From assembly GCA_009785015.1 (NCBI GenBank), contig WQXD01000257.1:1-5409 (forward strand): 5,409 bases of DNA, given 5' to 3'. Below, one piece after another: positions 1 through 5,409 of the stretch; position 1 is the stretch's first letter, and each line of letters opens with the position of its first letter. The stretch is from Oscillospiraceae bacterium (GTDB lineage: Bacteria > Bacillota_A > Clostridia > Oscillospirales > WRJC01). The translations under genes and the position numbers were made by a program. The notes beneath the pieces are model-generated. The model had not been told where the DNA came from. It saw only the letters and a program-made list of their open reading frames with translations, and ran no database searches.

Positions 1-626
1 CTGGGCAGCGCGCCCGTCTCTTCGAATGAGCGCGCGAAATACTGCGCGACGTCGTTTTTTACCCCCATGGCGGCGAAGATTATCGCATAATCCGAACCCT
101 CCACGTTCGCCTGCCGGACGATTTGCGCGGCGAGTTCGTTGTGGCTCATCCCGGAACCGGAAAATATGGGAAGTTTCTGCCCTTTTATCAGCGTCGCCAG
201 CCCGTCGATCGAAGATATGCCGGTCCGGATATAATCCTTCGGGTAATCCCGGGATACGGGGTTTATCGCGCTTCCGTTTATATCGAGCCTCGCCTCGGCG
301 AATATATCCCCGTAGCCGTCGGCGGGACGGCCCACGCCGTCGAAAATCCTGCCGAGTATGTCGCGGCTCACGGCGAGCTCCATGGTGCGGCCCATCGGCC
401 TTGTACGCGTGTTGCCCAGCGACAGCTCCCCGGTGCCTTCGAACACCTGGATGACCGCTTTGTTTCCCTCAATCTGTATTATCCTTCCGAGGCGCTTGTT
501 TTTGCCGCTTGTTATCTCCACGAGCTCCTCGTAACAGCAGCCGTTCTCCAGCCCGTCGATGACGACGAGCGGCCCGTTTATCTGAGATAACCCGATGTAT
601 TCGATGTTGTTTTTGTTTTTTATCAT
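1..626 (-). CDS. atpB: V/A-type ATPase subunit B, 3'-partial
   Basis: This is the regulatory or stator nucleotide-binding subunit that alternates with A in the A3B3 head; in the family it donates an arginine to the catalytic site. The visible part is 208 complete codons from ATG 626; the C-terminal half, including that arginine, lies beyond the left edge. Family signatures are YIGLSQINGPLVVIDGL (10-26), VIQVFEGTGELSL (58-70), ILGRIFDGVGRPADG (90-104), RLDINGSAINPVSRDYP (113-129), the GISSIDGL stretch (136-143) and GQKLPIFSGSG (149-159). SGSGMSHNEL (156-165) replaces the Walker A GxxxxGKT, so this subunit is not expected to hydrolyse ATP, as is normal for B. The start lies inside the end of A (ATGA), and the nearest purine-rich site (GAGG, 640-643) is 13 bases away, so translation probably depends on coupling to A. 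A D subunit would be expected next. Confidence 0.97.
   Translation of the reverse strand, partial: MIKNKNNIEYIGLSQINGPLVVIDGLENGCCYEELVEITSGKNKRLGRIIQIEGNKAVIQVFEGTGELSLGNTRTRPMGRTMELAVSRDILGRIFDGVGRPADGYGDIFAEARLDINGSAINPVSRDYPKDYIRTGISSIDGLATLIKGQKLPIFSGSGMSHNELAAQIVRQANVEGSDYAIIFAAMGVKNDVAQYFARSFEETGALP
623..626 (-). other. ATGA stop/start overlap joining A and B
   Basis: The TGA stop of A (623-625) and the ATG start of B (624-626) share bases. The only SD-like sequence upstream is GAGG at 640-643, 13 bases away. This arrangement fits translational coupling, by which ribosomes finishing A restart on B, and would help keep the two head subunits equal in amount. The coupling is inference. 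Confidence 0.75.
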
Positions 627-2389
627 TGGATGTACTTGTCCTCGATTTCTTTTATCTTCGCTTCGAGGCTGTCCCAAAGTTCGCCGTATTTTTCCGGCTG
701 GCTTTGTATCTCGTATTTTGAGCGGATGAGCGCGTCAAAGGCCCCGCTTTCCTTCAACTGGGATATGGGCACCGAGCGCGATATCAGCTCTTTTGCCCTG
801 TCATACAGTTTTATTATCGTCTTCAGCATGAGATACTGTTTTTGTATGGGCGCGTAGGCGTCATTGGGGTTGGTGGCGTTCTGCTGCAAAAATCCCGAGC
901 GTATCACCCTCGCGGTCTCCAAGATCAGTTTCTGGTCGTCGGCGAGCAGATCGCTGCCGATCAGCTTGACTATTTCCATGAGCCGGGCTTCTTCGCCCAG
1001 TATGTTTTTCAGCCTCGCGCGGAGTTTTCCGAATTCCGGATTTACATTTTTAAAAAACCAGCCGTCCAATTCCCCGATATACTCGCTGTAACTCGAATTC
1101 CAGTTTATGGCGGGGTAATGCCGCGCATACGCCAGGGATTTTTCGAGGGCCCAGAAGCAGCGTATAAACCTCTTGGTGTTTTGGGTGACGGGTTCCGAAA
1201 AATCGTTTCCCTGAGGGGACACCGCCCCGATTATCGTCAGCGAGCCCACCCGGCCGCCCAGCGTGCCGACGATGCCGCTCCTTTCGTAAAAAGCGGCGAG
1301 CCGCGAGGGCAGATAGGCGGGAAACCCCTCTTCGGCGGGCATTTCCTCGAGCCTTCCCGAAATTTCTCTCAGGGCTTCCGCCCACCGGGACGTGGAATCG
1401 GCCATAATCGCGACGTGATAGCCCATGTCGCGGTAATATTCGGCGATCGTTATGCCCGTGTAAATCGAGGCTTCCCTCGCCGCGACCGGCATGTTCGAGG
1501 TGTTCGCGATCAAAACGGTGCGCTCAAGCATGCTTTTTTTGGTTTTCGGGTCTATGAGTTCCGAAAATTCCTCGAGTACCTGGGTCATCTCGTTGCCCCT
1601 CTCGCCGCAGCCCACATAGATTATGATATCTGCGTCGCTCCATTTGGCGAGCTGGTGCTGGAGCATCGTCTTGCCCGTGCCGAAGCCCCCCGGAATCGCG
1701 GCGGCGCCGCCTTTGGCTATCGGAAAAAGGGTGTCTATTATCCTCTGGCCGGTGATCAGCGGCGTGTCGGGGGCGAGCCTTTCCTTTACGGGGCGGGGTT
1801 TTCTTATCGGCCATCTTTGGGCCAGGGCGACCCCGGCGGTTTCGCCCGATTCGGTAATCACCCGCAAAATTTCGTCGGTTACGCGGTAGGGCCCGCTTGG
1901 CAGGGCCGACTGCACCCTTCCCGATATTCCGTAAGGGATCATGAAGCGGTGCTCCACGATTGTGGTTTCGCCGCATTTCGCGTATATGTCCCCCGCTTTT
2001 ACCAAATCCCCCTCTTTCGGCAAAACCGTGATGTCCCATTTTTTTTCGCAGTCTATTCCGGGTATGTCCAATCCGGGCGCGATATAGCACCCCGATATAT
2101 CTTCGATGGTTCTCAGCGGGCGCTGTATTCCGTCGTAGATATTATTGAGCATTCCCGGCCCCAAAATGACGCGTATCGGATGGCCTGTCGGTTCCACGGG
2201 TTCGCCGCAGCGGAGCCCCGTGGTGTTTTCGTAGACCTGTATCGTCGTTTTTTGTTCGGAAATACTTATGACTTCGCCGATCAGCCTTTTTTCGCCGACG
2301 AATACCATCTCGCCCATTCCCAGTTCCGTGCGGCCCAAAACGGTGGCCACGGGCCCGTTTATGCCGTATATTGCAAGTTCGCCGCCCAC
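623..2389 (-). CDS. atpA: V/A-type ATPase catalytic subunit A
   Basis: This is the catalytic subunit of the A3B3 head, interconverting ATP and ADP plus phosphate. It is complete at 588 residues, the usual length. It starts at GTG 2389, seven bases after a six-G ribosome site. Domains in order: N-terminal beta-barrel (about 1-70, NGPVATV at 11-17), the A-specific non-homologous insertion (about 110-190, GETTIVEH at 140-147), the nucleotide-binding core, and a helical C-terminal domain from about 440. The P-loop is GGFGTGKT at 234-241, with Lys240 and Thr241 for phosphate and Mg2+. The catalytic-type glutamate is in GERGNE (Glu263). The Walker B strand is HVAIMADSTSRWAEALRE (325-342), followed by the signature SGRLEEMPAEEGFPAYLPSR (344-363). 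The cysteine found in the P-loop of eukaryotic enzymes (GAFGCGKT) is Thr238 here. Its TGA stop overlaps the B start codon. Confidence 0.98.
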   Translation of the reverse strand: MGGELAIYGINGPVATVLGRTELGMGEMVFVGEKRLIGEVISISEQKTTIQVYENTTGLRCGEPVEPTGHPIRVILGPGMLNNIYDGIQRPLRTIEDISGCYIAPGLDIPGIDCEKKWDITVLPKEGDLVKAGDIYAKCGETTIVEHRFMIPYGISGRVQSALPSGPYRVTDEILRVITESGETAGVALAQRWPIRKPRPVKERLAPDTPLITGQRIIDTLFPIAKGGAAAIPGGFGTGKTMLQHQLAKWSDADIIIYVGCGERGNEMTQVLEEFSELIDPKTKKSMLERTVLIANTSNMPVAAREASIYTGITIAEYYRDMGYHVAIMADSTSRWAEALREISGRLEEMPAEEGFPAYLPSRLAAFYERSGIVGTLGGRVGSLTIIGAVSPQGNDFSEPVTQNTKRFIRCFWALEKSLAYARHYPAINWNSSYSEYIGELDGWFFKNVNPEFGKLRARLKNILGEEARLMEIVKLIGSDLLADDQKLILETARVIRSGFLQQNATNPNDAYAPIQKQYLMLKTIIKLYDRAKELISRSVPISQLKESGAFDALIRSKYEIQSQPEKYGELWDSLEAKIKEIEDKYIQ

Positions 2390-2396
2390 AACAAAT

Positions 2397-2402
2397 CCCC
2401 CC
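2397..2402 (-). promoter_or_regulatory. G-run ribosome binding site of subunit A
   Basis: On the minus strand six Gs (AAAAAGGGGGGATTT) lie 7 bases before GTG 2389. No in-frame ATG exists near the conserved N-terminus of A, so this site supports the GTG start. It is nearly the same as the site before E. Confidence 0.7.
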
Positions 2403-2408
2403 TTTTTC

Positions 2409-3035
2409 TTAGTTGTTTATCGAGGTAAAATGGGGGCTTATAATGGAATTCAGAAGCTCTTTCGCGCGCTCGGTCTTCTCGTCGAAGACGTCGTTTATCA
2501 ATATGTTTTTCGCGCGGTCAAAAAACCGCAGGCCTCCGGTTTTTATCGTTTCGTCTTCCATGAACTCGGCGCTGTCCGGCCCGAAACTCTTTTCAAGCTC
2601 GGCTTTTACTTTTTTTGTCATTATTTCCCCGTCTTCGCGCATATAGAATACGGCGAGGTCCGTTTTGTTTTTTTCCATGACATTTTTACAGCATTGCAGC
2701 AAATAGTCCCCGTAGGCCCCGGATTTTTTGAAAATCTCGAGTTTTTTCCGCACTGCTTCGAATATCTTGGACGAGAGCTCTCCGCCGTATTTAAAATACT
2801 CCTGCCTCGCCTTTATATTGGCTTTTGAGATTTCCAAGCTTTTTTTCCTTTTCATTTTTTCCGTCTCCTGCAGGATATATTCCCGCGAGCCGGCTAAGAT
2901 TTTTTCCTTGCCTTCCTTTGTTTTCTCATGGAGCTCCGTTTTTGTCTGCTGTCTGATCTGATTGCATATCTGTTTCGCGTCGCTTTTTACTTCATCGGCG
3001 AAATTTTTTAATTTCCCTTCGCTGCTCAAAGCCAT
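2409..3035 (-). CDS. atpE: V/A-type ATPase subunit E (peripheral stalk)
   Basis: This is the peripheral stalk subunit, which normally pairs with a small G/H coiled-coil protein and holds the A3B3 head still against subunit I. It has 208 residues, typical for bacterial E subunits. The ATG at 3035 follows a six-G ribosome site (3045-3050) with a 9-base spacer. Residues about 1-85 are a long, highly charged, Lys/Glu-rich helix expected to form the coiled coil. Residues about 86-205 form the globular C-terminal domain that binds the top of the head, and the segment TGGLRFFDRAKNILINDVFD (166-185) matches the family's conserved GG...D/N...N-x-hydrophobic region. Overall sequence conservation in E is low, so the call rests on length, this C-terminal motif and position directly upstream of A. 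Adjacent cysteines occur at 115-116. TAA ends the gene 19 bases before A. Confidence 0.88.
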   Translation of the reverse strand: MALSSEGKLKNFADEVKSDAKQICNQIRQQTKTELHEKTKEGKEKILAGSREYILQETEKMKRKKSLEISKANIKARQEYFKYGGELSSKIFEAVRKKLEIFKKSGAYGDYLLQCCKNVMEKNKTDLAVFYMREDGEIMTKKVKAELEKSFGPDSAEFMEDETIKTGGLRFFDRAKNILINDVFDEKTERAKELLNSIISPHFTSINN

Positions 3036-3044
3036 TTGTTATTT

Positions 3045-3050
3045 CCCCCC
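3045..3050 (-). promoter_or_regulatory. G-run ribosome binding site of subunit E
   Basis: On the minus strand six Gs (AAGGGGGGAAAT) lie 9 bases before the E start ATG at 3035. The run can pair with the usual anti-SD CCUCC only with a G-U wobble, since the standard GGAGG is absent. Confidence 0.65.
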
Positions 3051-3058
3051 TTCGCCGC

Positions 3059-3367
3059 CTAAATTTTAAGCCCTATCGATTTTTTGATATAATCCGTGAT
3101 CGATGTTTTCGAGCGCCCGGAACGGTGCCTGTCCGGTATCTCCAAAAACAGGGGGAGTTTGCATTCGAGCATGAGATTGTTGACATACTCGCCGCAAACG
3201 GCCCGCAGTTTCTCGGTTATCAGTATGATGCCCACATCCTCGGATTTTATCAGTTCTTTTATTTTTTCCTCTACTTCGTGTTTTTGGTGGAGAATCGCCC
3301 CGTCGACGCCCGCGAGCCTCATGCCCGCCCAGGTGTCGCTGTTGTCGCTCAATACAAACATTTTCAC
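3059..3367 (-). CDS. atpF: V/A-type ATPase subunit F (central stalk)
   Basis: This small soluble subunit binds subunit D in the rotating central shaft of the V1/A1 sector. It is called NtpG in Enterococcus and F in Thermus and archaea. I chose the GTG at 3367, giving 102 residues and the N-terminus MKMFVLSDN. The G-run at 3377-3380 lies 9 bases from this GTG but 15 from the ATG at 3361, and family members usually begin with a similar M-K-basic/hydrophobic-SDN stretch. A longer frame reaching ATG 3454 overlaps K and encodes unrelated basic sequence, so it is not used. Visible family features are DTWAGMRLAGVDG (11-23), the Rossmann-like core strand DVGIILITEKLR (44-55), and LPLFLEIPDRH (71-81), followed by a C-terminal helix SITDYIKKSIGL (89-100). 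It lies 16 bases after K and 23 bases before E. Finding F before E, rather than just before A, is unlike the best-known operons. Confidence 0.92.
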   Translation of the reverse strand: MKMFVLSDNSDTWAGMRLAGVDGAILHQKHEVEEKIKELIKSEDVGIILITEKLRAVCGEYVNNLMLECKLPLFLEIPDRHRSGRSKTSITDYIKKSIGLKI

Positions 3368-3376
3368 AAAAAATTT

Positions 3377-3381
3377 CCCCG
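3377..3381 (-). promoter_or_regulatory. Ribosome binding site deciding the subunit F start
   Basis: On the minus strand this reads CGGGG, followed by AAATTTTTT and then GTG. The spacing is 9 bases to GTG 3367 and 15 bases to the ATG at 3361. This favours the GTG and gives a protein beginning MKMFVLSDN. The call is from spacing and family resemblance only. Confidence 0.65.
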
Positions 3382-3383
3382 TT

Positions 3384-3848
3384 TTACAGTTTCGCCAATA
3401 TTTGCAGGGATATGATGAGCCCGTAGAGCGCCACGCCCTCGGCGAGCGCCACAAATATGAGCGCCTGACCGAAAACTTTGGGGTTTTCCGAAATCGCCCC
3501 GATCGCCGCGGCCCCCGAAGAGGCGACTGCGATCCCCCCGCCGAGCCCGCTCATCCCCGTGGCGAGCGCCGCGGCGAGCATGCCCAGCCCCGCGCCCATG
3601 CTCACGGGAGCGGCCTGCTCCGTTTCTTCGCCGGCGGCGGGCTCTGCGGGATTGTCGGCGGCGAGCGCCACCGAACCCGCGGACACGACAAAAATCAAAA
3701 AGCAAAGCGAAAATACCGAAACGATGTTTGCGACGAGAAGCGCCTTTTTGAGACTGACCTTCCAAAAAACTTTTCTCCCCGCCAGAATCAGGGGCAAAAA
3801 CGCGGCCCCGAACAAAACGGCGATAAATACGCCAGAAAATATGCTCAT
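3384..3848 (-). CDS. atpK: V/A-type ATPase subunit K (c-ring proteolipid) with N-terminal membrane extension
   Basis: This is the rotor-ring subunit that carries the ion through the membrane. It has 154 residues and an ATG start behind a good ribosome site (AGGAAGGG, 3855-3862, six bases upstream). The C-terminal half is one c-type hairpin: a glycine-rich helix at 84-119 (GLGGGIAVASS), a polar loop SENPK (120-124), and a second helix with ALAEGVALYGL, where Glu137 is the ion-binding carboxylate. The N-terminal half is not a second hairpin copy. It holds a hydrophobic segment at about 4-22, a basic stretch (RKVFWKVSLKK, 25-35), a second hydrophobic segment at about 37-62, and an acidic Ala/Glu/Pro linker at 63-82. 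The second segment ends in VALAAD, which resembles a signal peptidase site, so the extension might be removed; that is inference. The gene sits between I and F, and the 16-base gap to F carries the F ribosome site. Confidence 0.93.
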   Translation of the reverse strand: MSIFSGVFIAVLFGAAFLPLILAGRKVFWKVSLKKALLVANIVSVFSLCFLIFVVSAGSVALAADNPAEPAAGEETEQAAPVSMGAGLGMLAAALATGMSGLGGGIAVASSGAAAIGAISENPKVFGQALIFVALAEGVALYGLIISLQILAKL

Positions 3849-3874
3849 ATGAATCCCTTCCTTATAATTGATTT

Positions 3875-5409
3875 TTAATTTTTCAGCGAAAATTCATCGG
3901 AGGCAAACGTCCGGCCCCCGCCGGAAAAAAATCTGCCGAATATTTCATAGTACTGCAGCCTTAAGCACTGTATGCCCACAATCAGCCCTTCGAGCCCGAT
4001 CACGATTATGTTGCCGACCACGATCACTGCCGGGTTTTTGCCGCCGGAGCCCTGGGCCAATAACATCACCACGTTCATCATGCCCACATGGTTTAAGGCA
4101 AATGCCCCCACTCTGATAAACGAAACGGTGTTGGTGAGAAAGGACAGGACAATCTCAAAAAGCTCAAAAAGGCCCGTCACGAAAAATTCCCCCGGATTTT
4201 GCGGGACTATTTTGGCCCTATGCGTGATCAGGTTGGACAGGGGCTCTTTTAAGTATATGAGAAGCGCGCAGAACACCGCCAGCAGGACAAGCAGCGCGGC
4301 GGAAACGCCGAGCGGCAGAAATTTCATCGTGACAAGCGCCGCGACGATCACCGACCAGTAAAAAATCAGCCCCGCGAGCCCGTTCTGGGAAAAGAGCGCC
4401 TTTTCGATATTTTTTTGTTTTATCCCGTTGATTATGTTGATCAGCGCCGCCCCGCTCACGGCGGCCGCCCCGAGCCCGACGGCGGCGATCAAAACCGTGT
4501 TTATATGGTCGAGCGGGTTGTATCCCGAAATTATATCCTCAAGGCCGAACACCGACCCGAACACGCACCCGAAGAAAGCCGACGACAGGCCCAGAACACA
4601 GGCGATTCTGCCCAAGTTCACGCCCCCGAACCTCCAGACCAGAAACCCGGCCAGGGAGATGACCAGCCCCTGGCCCAAATCGCCGAACATGATCCCGAAA
4701 AACAGTATATACGTCAAAGCCAGAAACGGGGTCGGATCCACTTCGTTGTACTGGGGCAGGCCGTACATGGTGACAAACTGTTCGAACGGCCGGAACAAAA
4801 AGAAATTTGAAAGCAGAGTGGGAGGGGTTATATACGGCACGTCGGCGGGCGAATTTACCGGGCATTCCACCGTGGGAAATTTCCCCAGTTCTTTGGAAAA
4901 CTCAACTACATGGGATTCGGGGAGCCAAACCACCAGATGAAAACCGGCGCTCGTCTGCGCGGTCTTTTTTTTCAGCTCGTATATGTCAAAAAGCAGGCGG
5001 GACTTTTCGTAACAGTCCTCCAAAAGCCCGTTCGCCTCGGACACGAGCCCGGCGAGCTCGGCCTTTTTTTGGCTCACCTTTTCTTTTTGCGATTCTATTT
5101 CCCCCGTGAGTTCGCCTCGCGCGCGCTCCGGGGTTCCGTGGGCTTTTTCGGATATCCTCACCCTCTCGAAATGCAGTATCGAAAACATCGAGTCCACTTT
5201 TTCGCTCTTGGTGCGCGGGGCGAAATATATCCCCCAGACGTCGTTTTTTTCTATGGAGGAGGGTATAAAGAACACGTCGTCGGTATCCGCCACCCCGTAC
5301 AGCGCTATGGAGTCATAGGCCTCGCGGGGCATATGGCCGAAACGGAATTTGACAAACTCAAAGCCGAAAAGCGCGTCCAAGTCCGCGGATATGTCGCCCA
5401 CATGATCCA
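3875..5409 (-). CDS. atpI: V/A-type ATPase subunit I (a-subunit homologue), 5'-partial
   Basis: This is the membrane stator subunit that forms the ion half-channels of the V/A-ATPase and anchors the peripheral stalks. The frame is open to the right edge, so the true start lies outside the window. The in-frame GTG at 5401 is an internal valine codon, not a credible start, because the family's first N-terminal segment (roughly 100-130 residues) is missing. Numbering from that GTG: residues 11-25 (LFGFEFVKFRFGHMP) match the second half of the cytoplasmic domain, residues 92-147 look like its coiled coil, and about eight hydrophobic segments run from 224 to 478. Family signatures are DPTPFLALTYILFFG (222-236), GDLGQG (240-245), SFIRVGAFALNH (427-438) with the essential-type Arg430 (codon 4112-4114), and LEGLIVGIQ (470-478), followed by a GGGRTF tail. 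The gene ends in TAA, 26 bases before subunit K. Identification is secure; only the 5' part is missing. Confidence 0.95.
   Translation of the reverse strand, partial: DHVGDISADLDALFGFEFVKFRFGHMPREAYDSIALYGVADTDDVFFIPSSIEKNDVWGIYFAPRTKSEKVDSMFSILHFERVRISEKAHGTPERARGELTGEIESQKEKVSQKKAELAGLVSEANGLLEDCYEKSRLLFDIYELKKKTAQTSAGFHLVVWLPESHVVEFSKELGKFPTVECPVNSPADVPYITPPTLLSNFFLFRPFEQFVTMYGLPQYNEVDPTPFLALTYILFFGIMFGDLGQGLVISLAGFLVWRFGGVNLGRIACVLGLSSAFFGCVFGSVFGLEDIISGYNPLDHINTVLIAAVGLGAAAVSGAALINIINGIKQKNIEKALFSQNGLAGLIFYWSVIVAALVTMKFLPLGVSAALLVLLAVFCALLIYLKEPLSNLITHRAKIVPQNPGEFFVTGLFELFEIVLSFLTNTVSFIRVGAFALNHVGMMNVVMLLAQGSGGKNPAVIVVGNIIVIGLEGLIVGIQCLRLQYYEIFGRFFSGGGRTFASDEFSLKN

Noticed and set aside
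156..600. Plus-strand frame of up to 155 codons (start at 123) antisense to subunit B.
   Set aside because: B is strongly identified on the minus strand. The antisense product shows no known features.
2385..2420. Possible hairpin hiding the subunit A ribosome site (ACAAC at the end of E against GTTGT at the start of A).
   Set aside because: The stem is only five A/T-rich pairs with a loop of about 19 bases, too weak to claim as a regulatory structure.
842..2428. Very long open frame on the plus strand (528 codons) antisense to subunit A.
   Set aside because: Its product resembles no family I recognise and is rich in Arg, Gly, Phe and Tyr as expected from antisense reading of this gene. Subunit A on the other strand carries all the conserved motifs, so the open frame is a by-product of codon bias.
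3368..3454. N-terminal extension of subunit F back to the ATG at 3454.
   Set aside because: The extra 29 residues overlap the K gene, look like an out-of-frame reading of it, and do not fit the F family length of about 100 residues. The GTG at 3367 has a well-placed ribosome site.
3364..3765. Minus-strand frame of 133 codons overlapping subunit K, with an Arg/Gly-rich product.
   Set aside because: It is a frame-shifted reading of the K gene. K itself has the proteolipid motifs and a good ribosome site.
3096..3878. Plus-strand frame of 260 codons antisense to F and K.
   Set aside because: It has low-complexity Arg/Gly/His-rich content, no recognisable domain, and lies opposite two well-supported genes.

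Overview
The window is one continuous minus-strand operon for a bacterial V/A-type (rotary) ATPase. Read 5'->3' on the minus strand, from the right edge to the left, the genes are: subunit I (5' end cut off by the window), K (the c-ring proteolipid), F (central stalk), E (peripheral stalk), A (catalytic) and B (nucleotide-binding stator, 3' end cut off by the window). All six are supported by family-specific motifs or by clear length and context. The longest gap between genes is 26 bases and A/B overlap by ATGA, so the window is almost entirely coding. I see no promoter, terminator, RNA gene, mobile element, repeat array or gene on the plus strand.

The organism is most likely an anaerobic bacterium that uses a V/A-ATPase, probably a Clostridia-like Firmicute. 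The signs are the operon type, the c-subunit with an N-terminal extension, the subunit I motif FIRVGAFALNH and the catalytic P-loop GGFGTGKT. Base composition is moderately G+C-rich, yet ATA is the commonest isoleucine codon (13 of 23 in the visible part of B). This assignment is inference from memory of protein families, not a search result.

How the parts work together: A and B form the hexameric A3B3 head that makes or hydrolyses ATP. F is part of the central shaft, together with D, which is not in the window. E forms the peripheral stalk that ties the head to subunit I, normally with a small G/H partner, also not in the window. Subunit I carries the membrane half-channels and the essential arginine that faces the glutamate of the K ring. 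Ion flow through I/K turns the ring and shaft and is coupled to catalysis in A.

The points worth a second look are the gene order (I-K-F-E-A-B, with no C subunit between E and A), a K protein with two extra N-terminal hydrophobic segments and an acidic linker before a single c-type hairpin, the lack of the usual Na+-ligand residues in that hairpin, and G-run ribosome binding sites used with GTG starts. I do not see an undescribed system here. It is a recognisable energy-conversion operon with a few unusual details.
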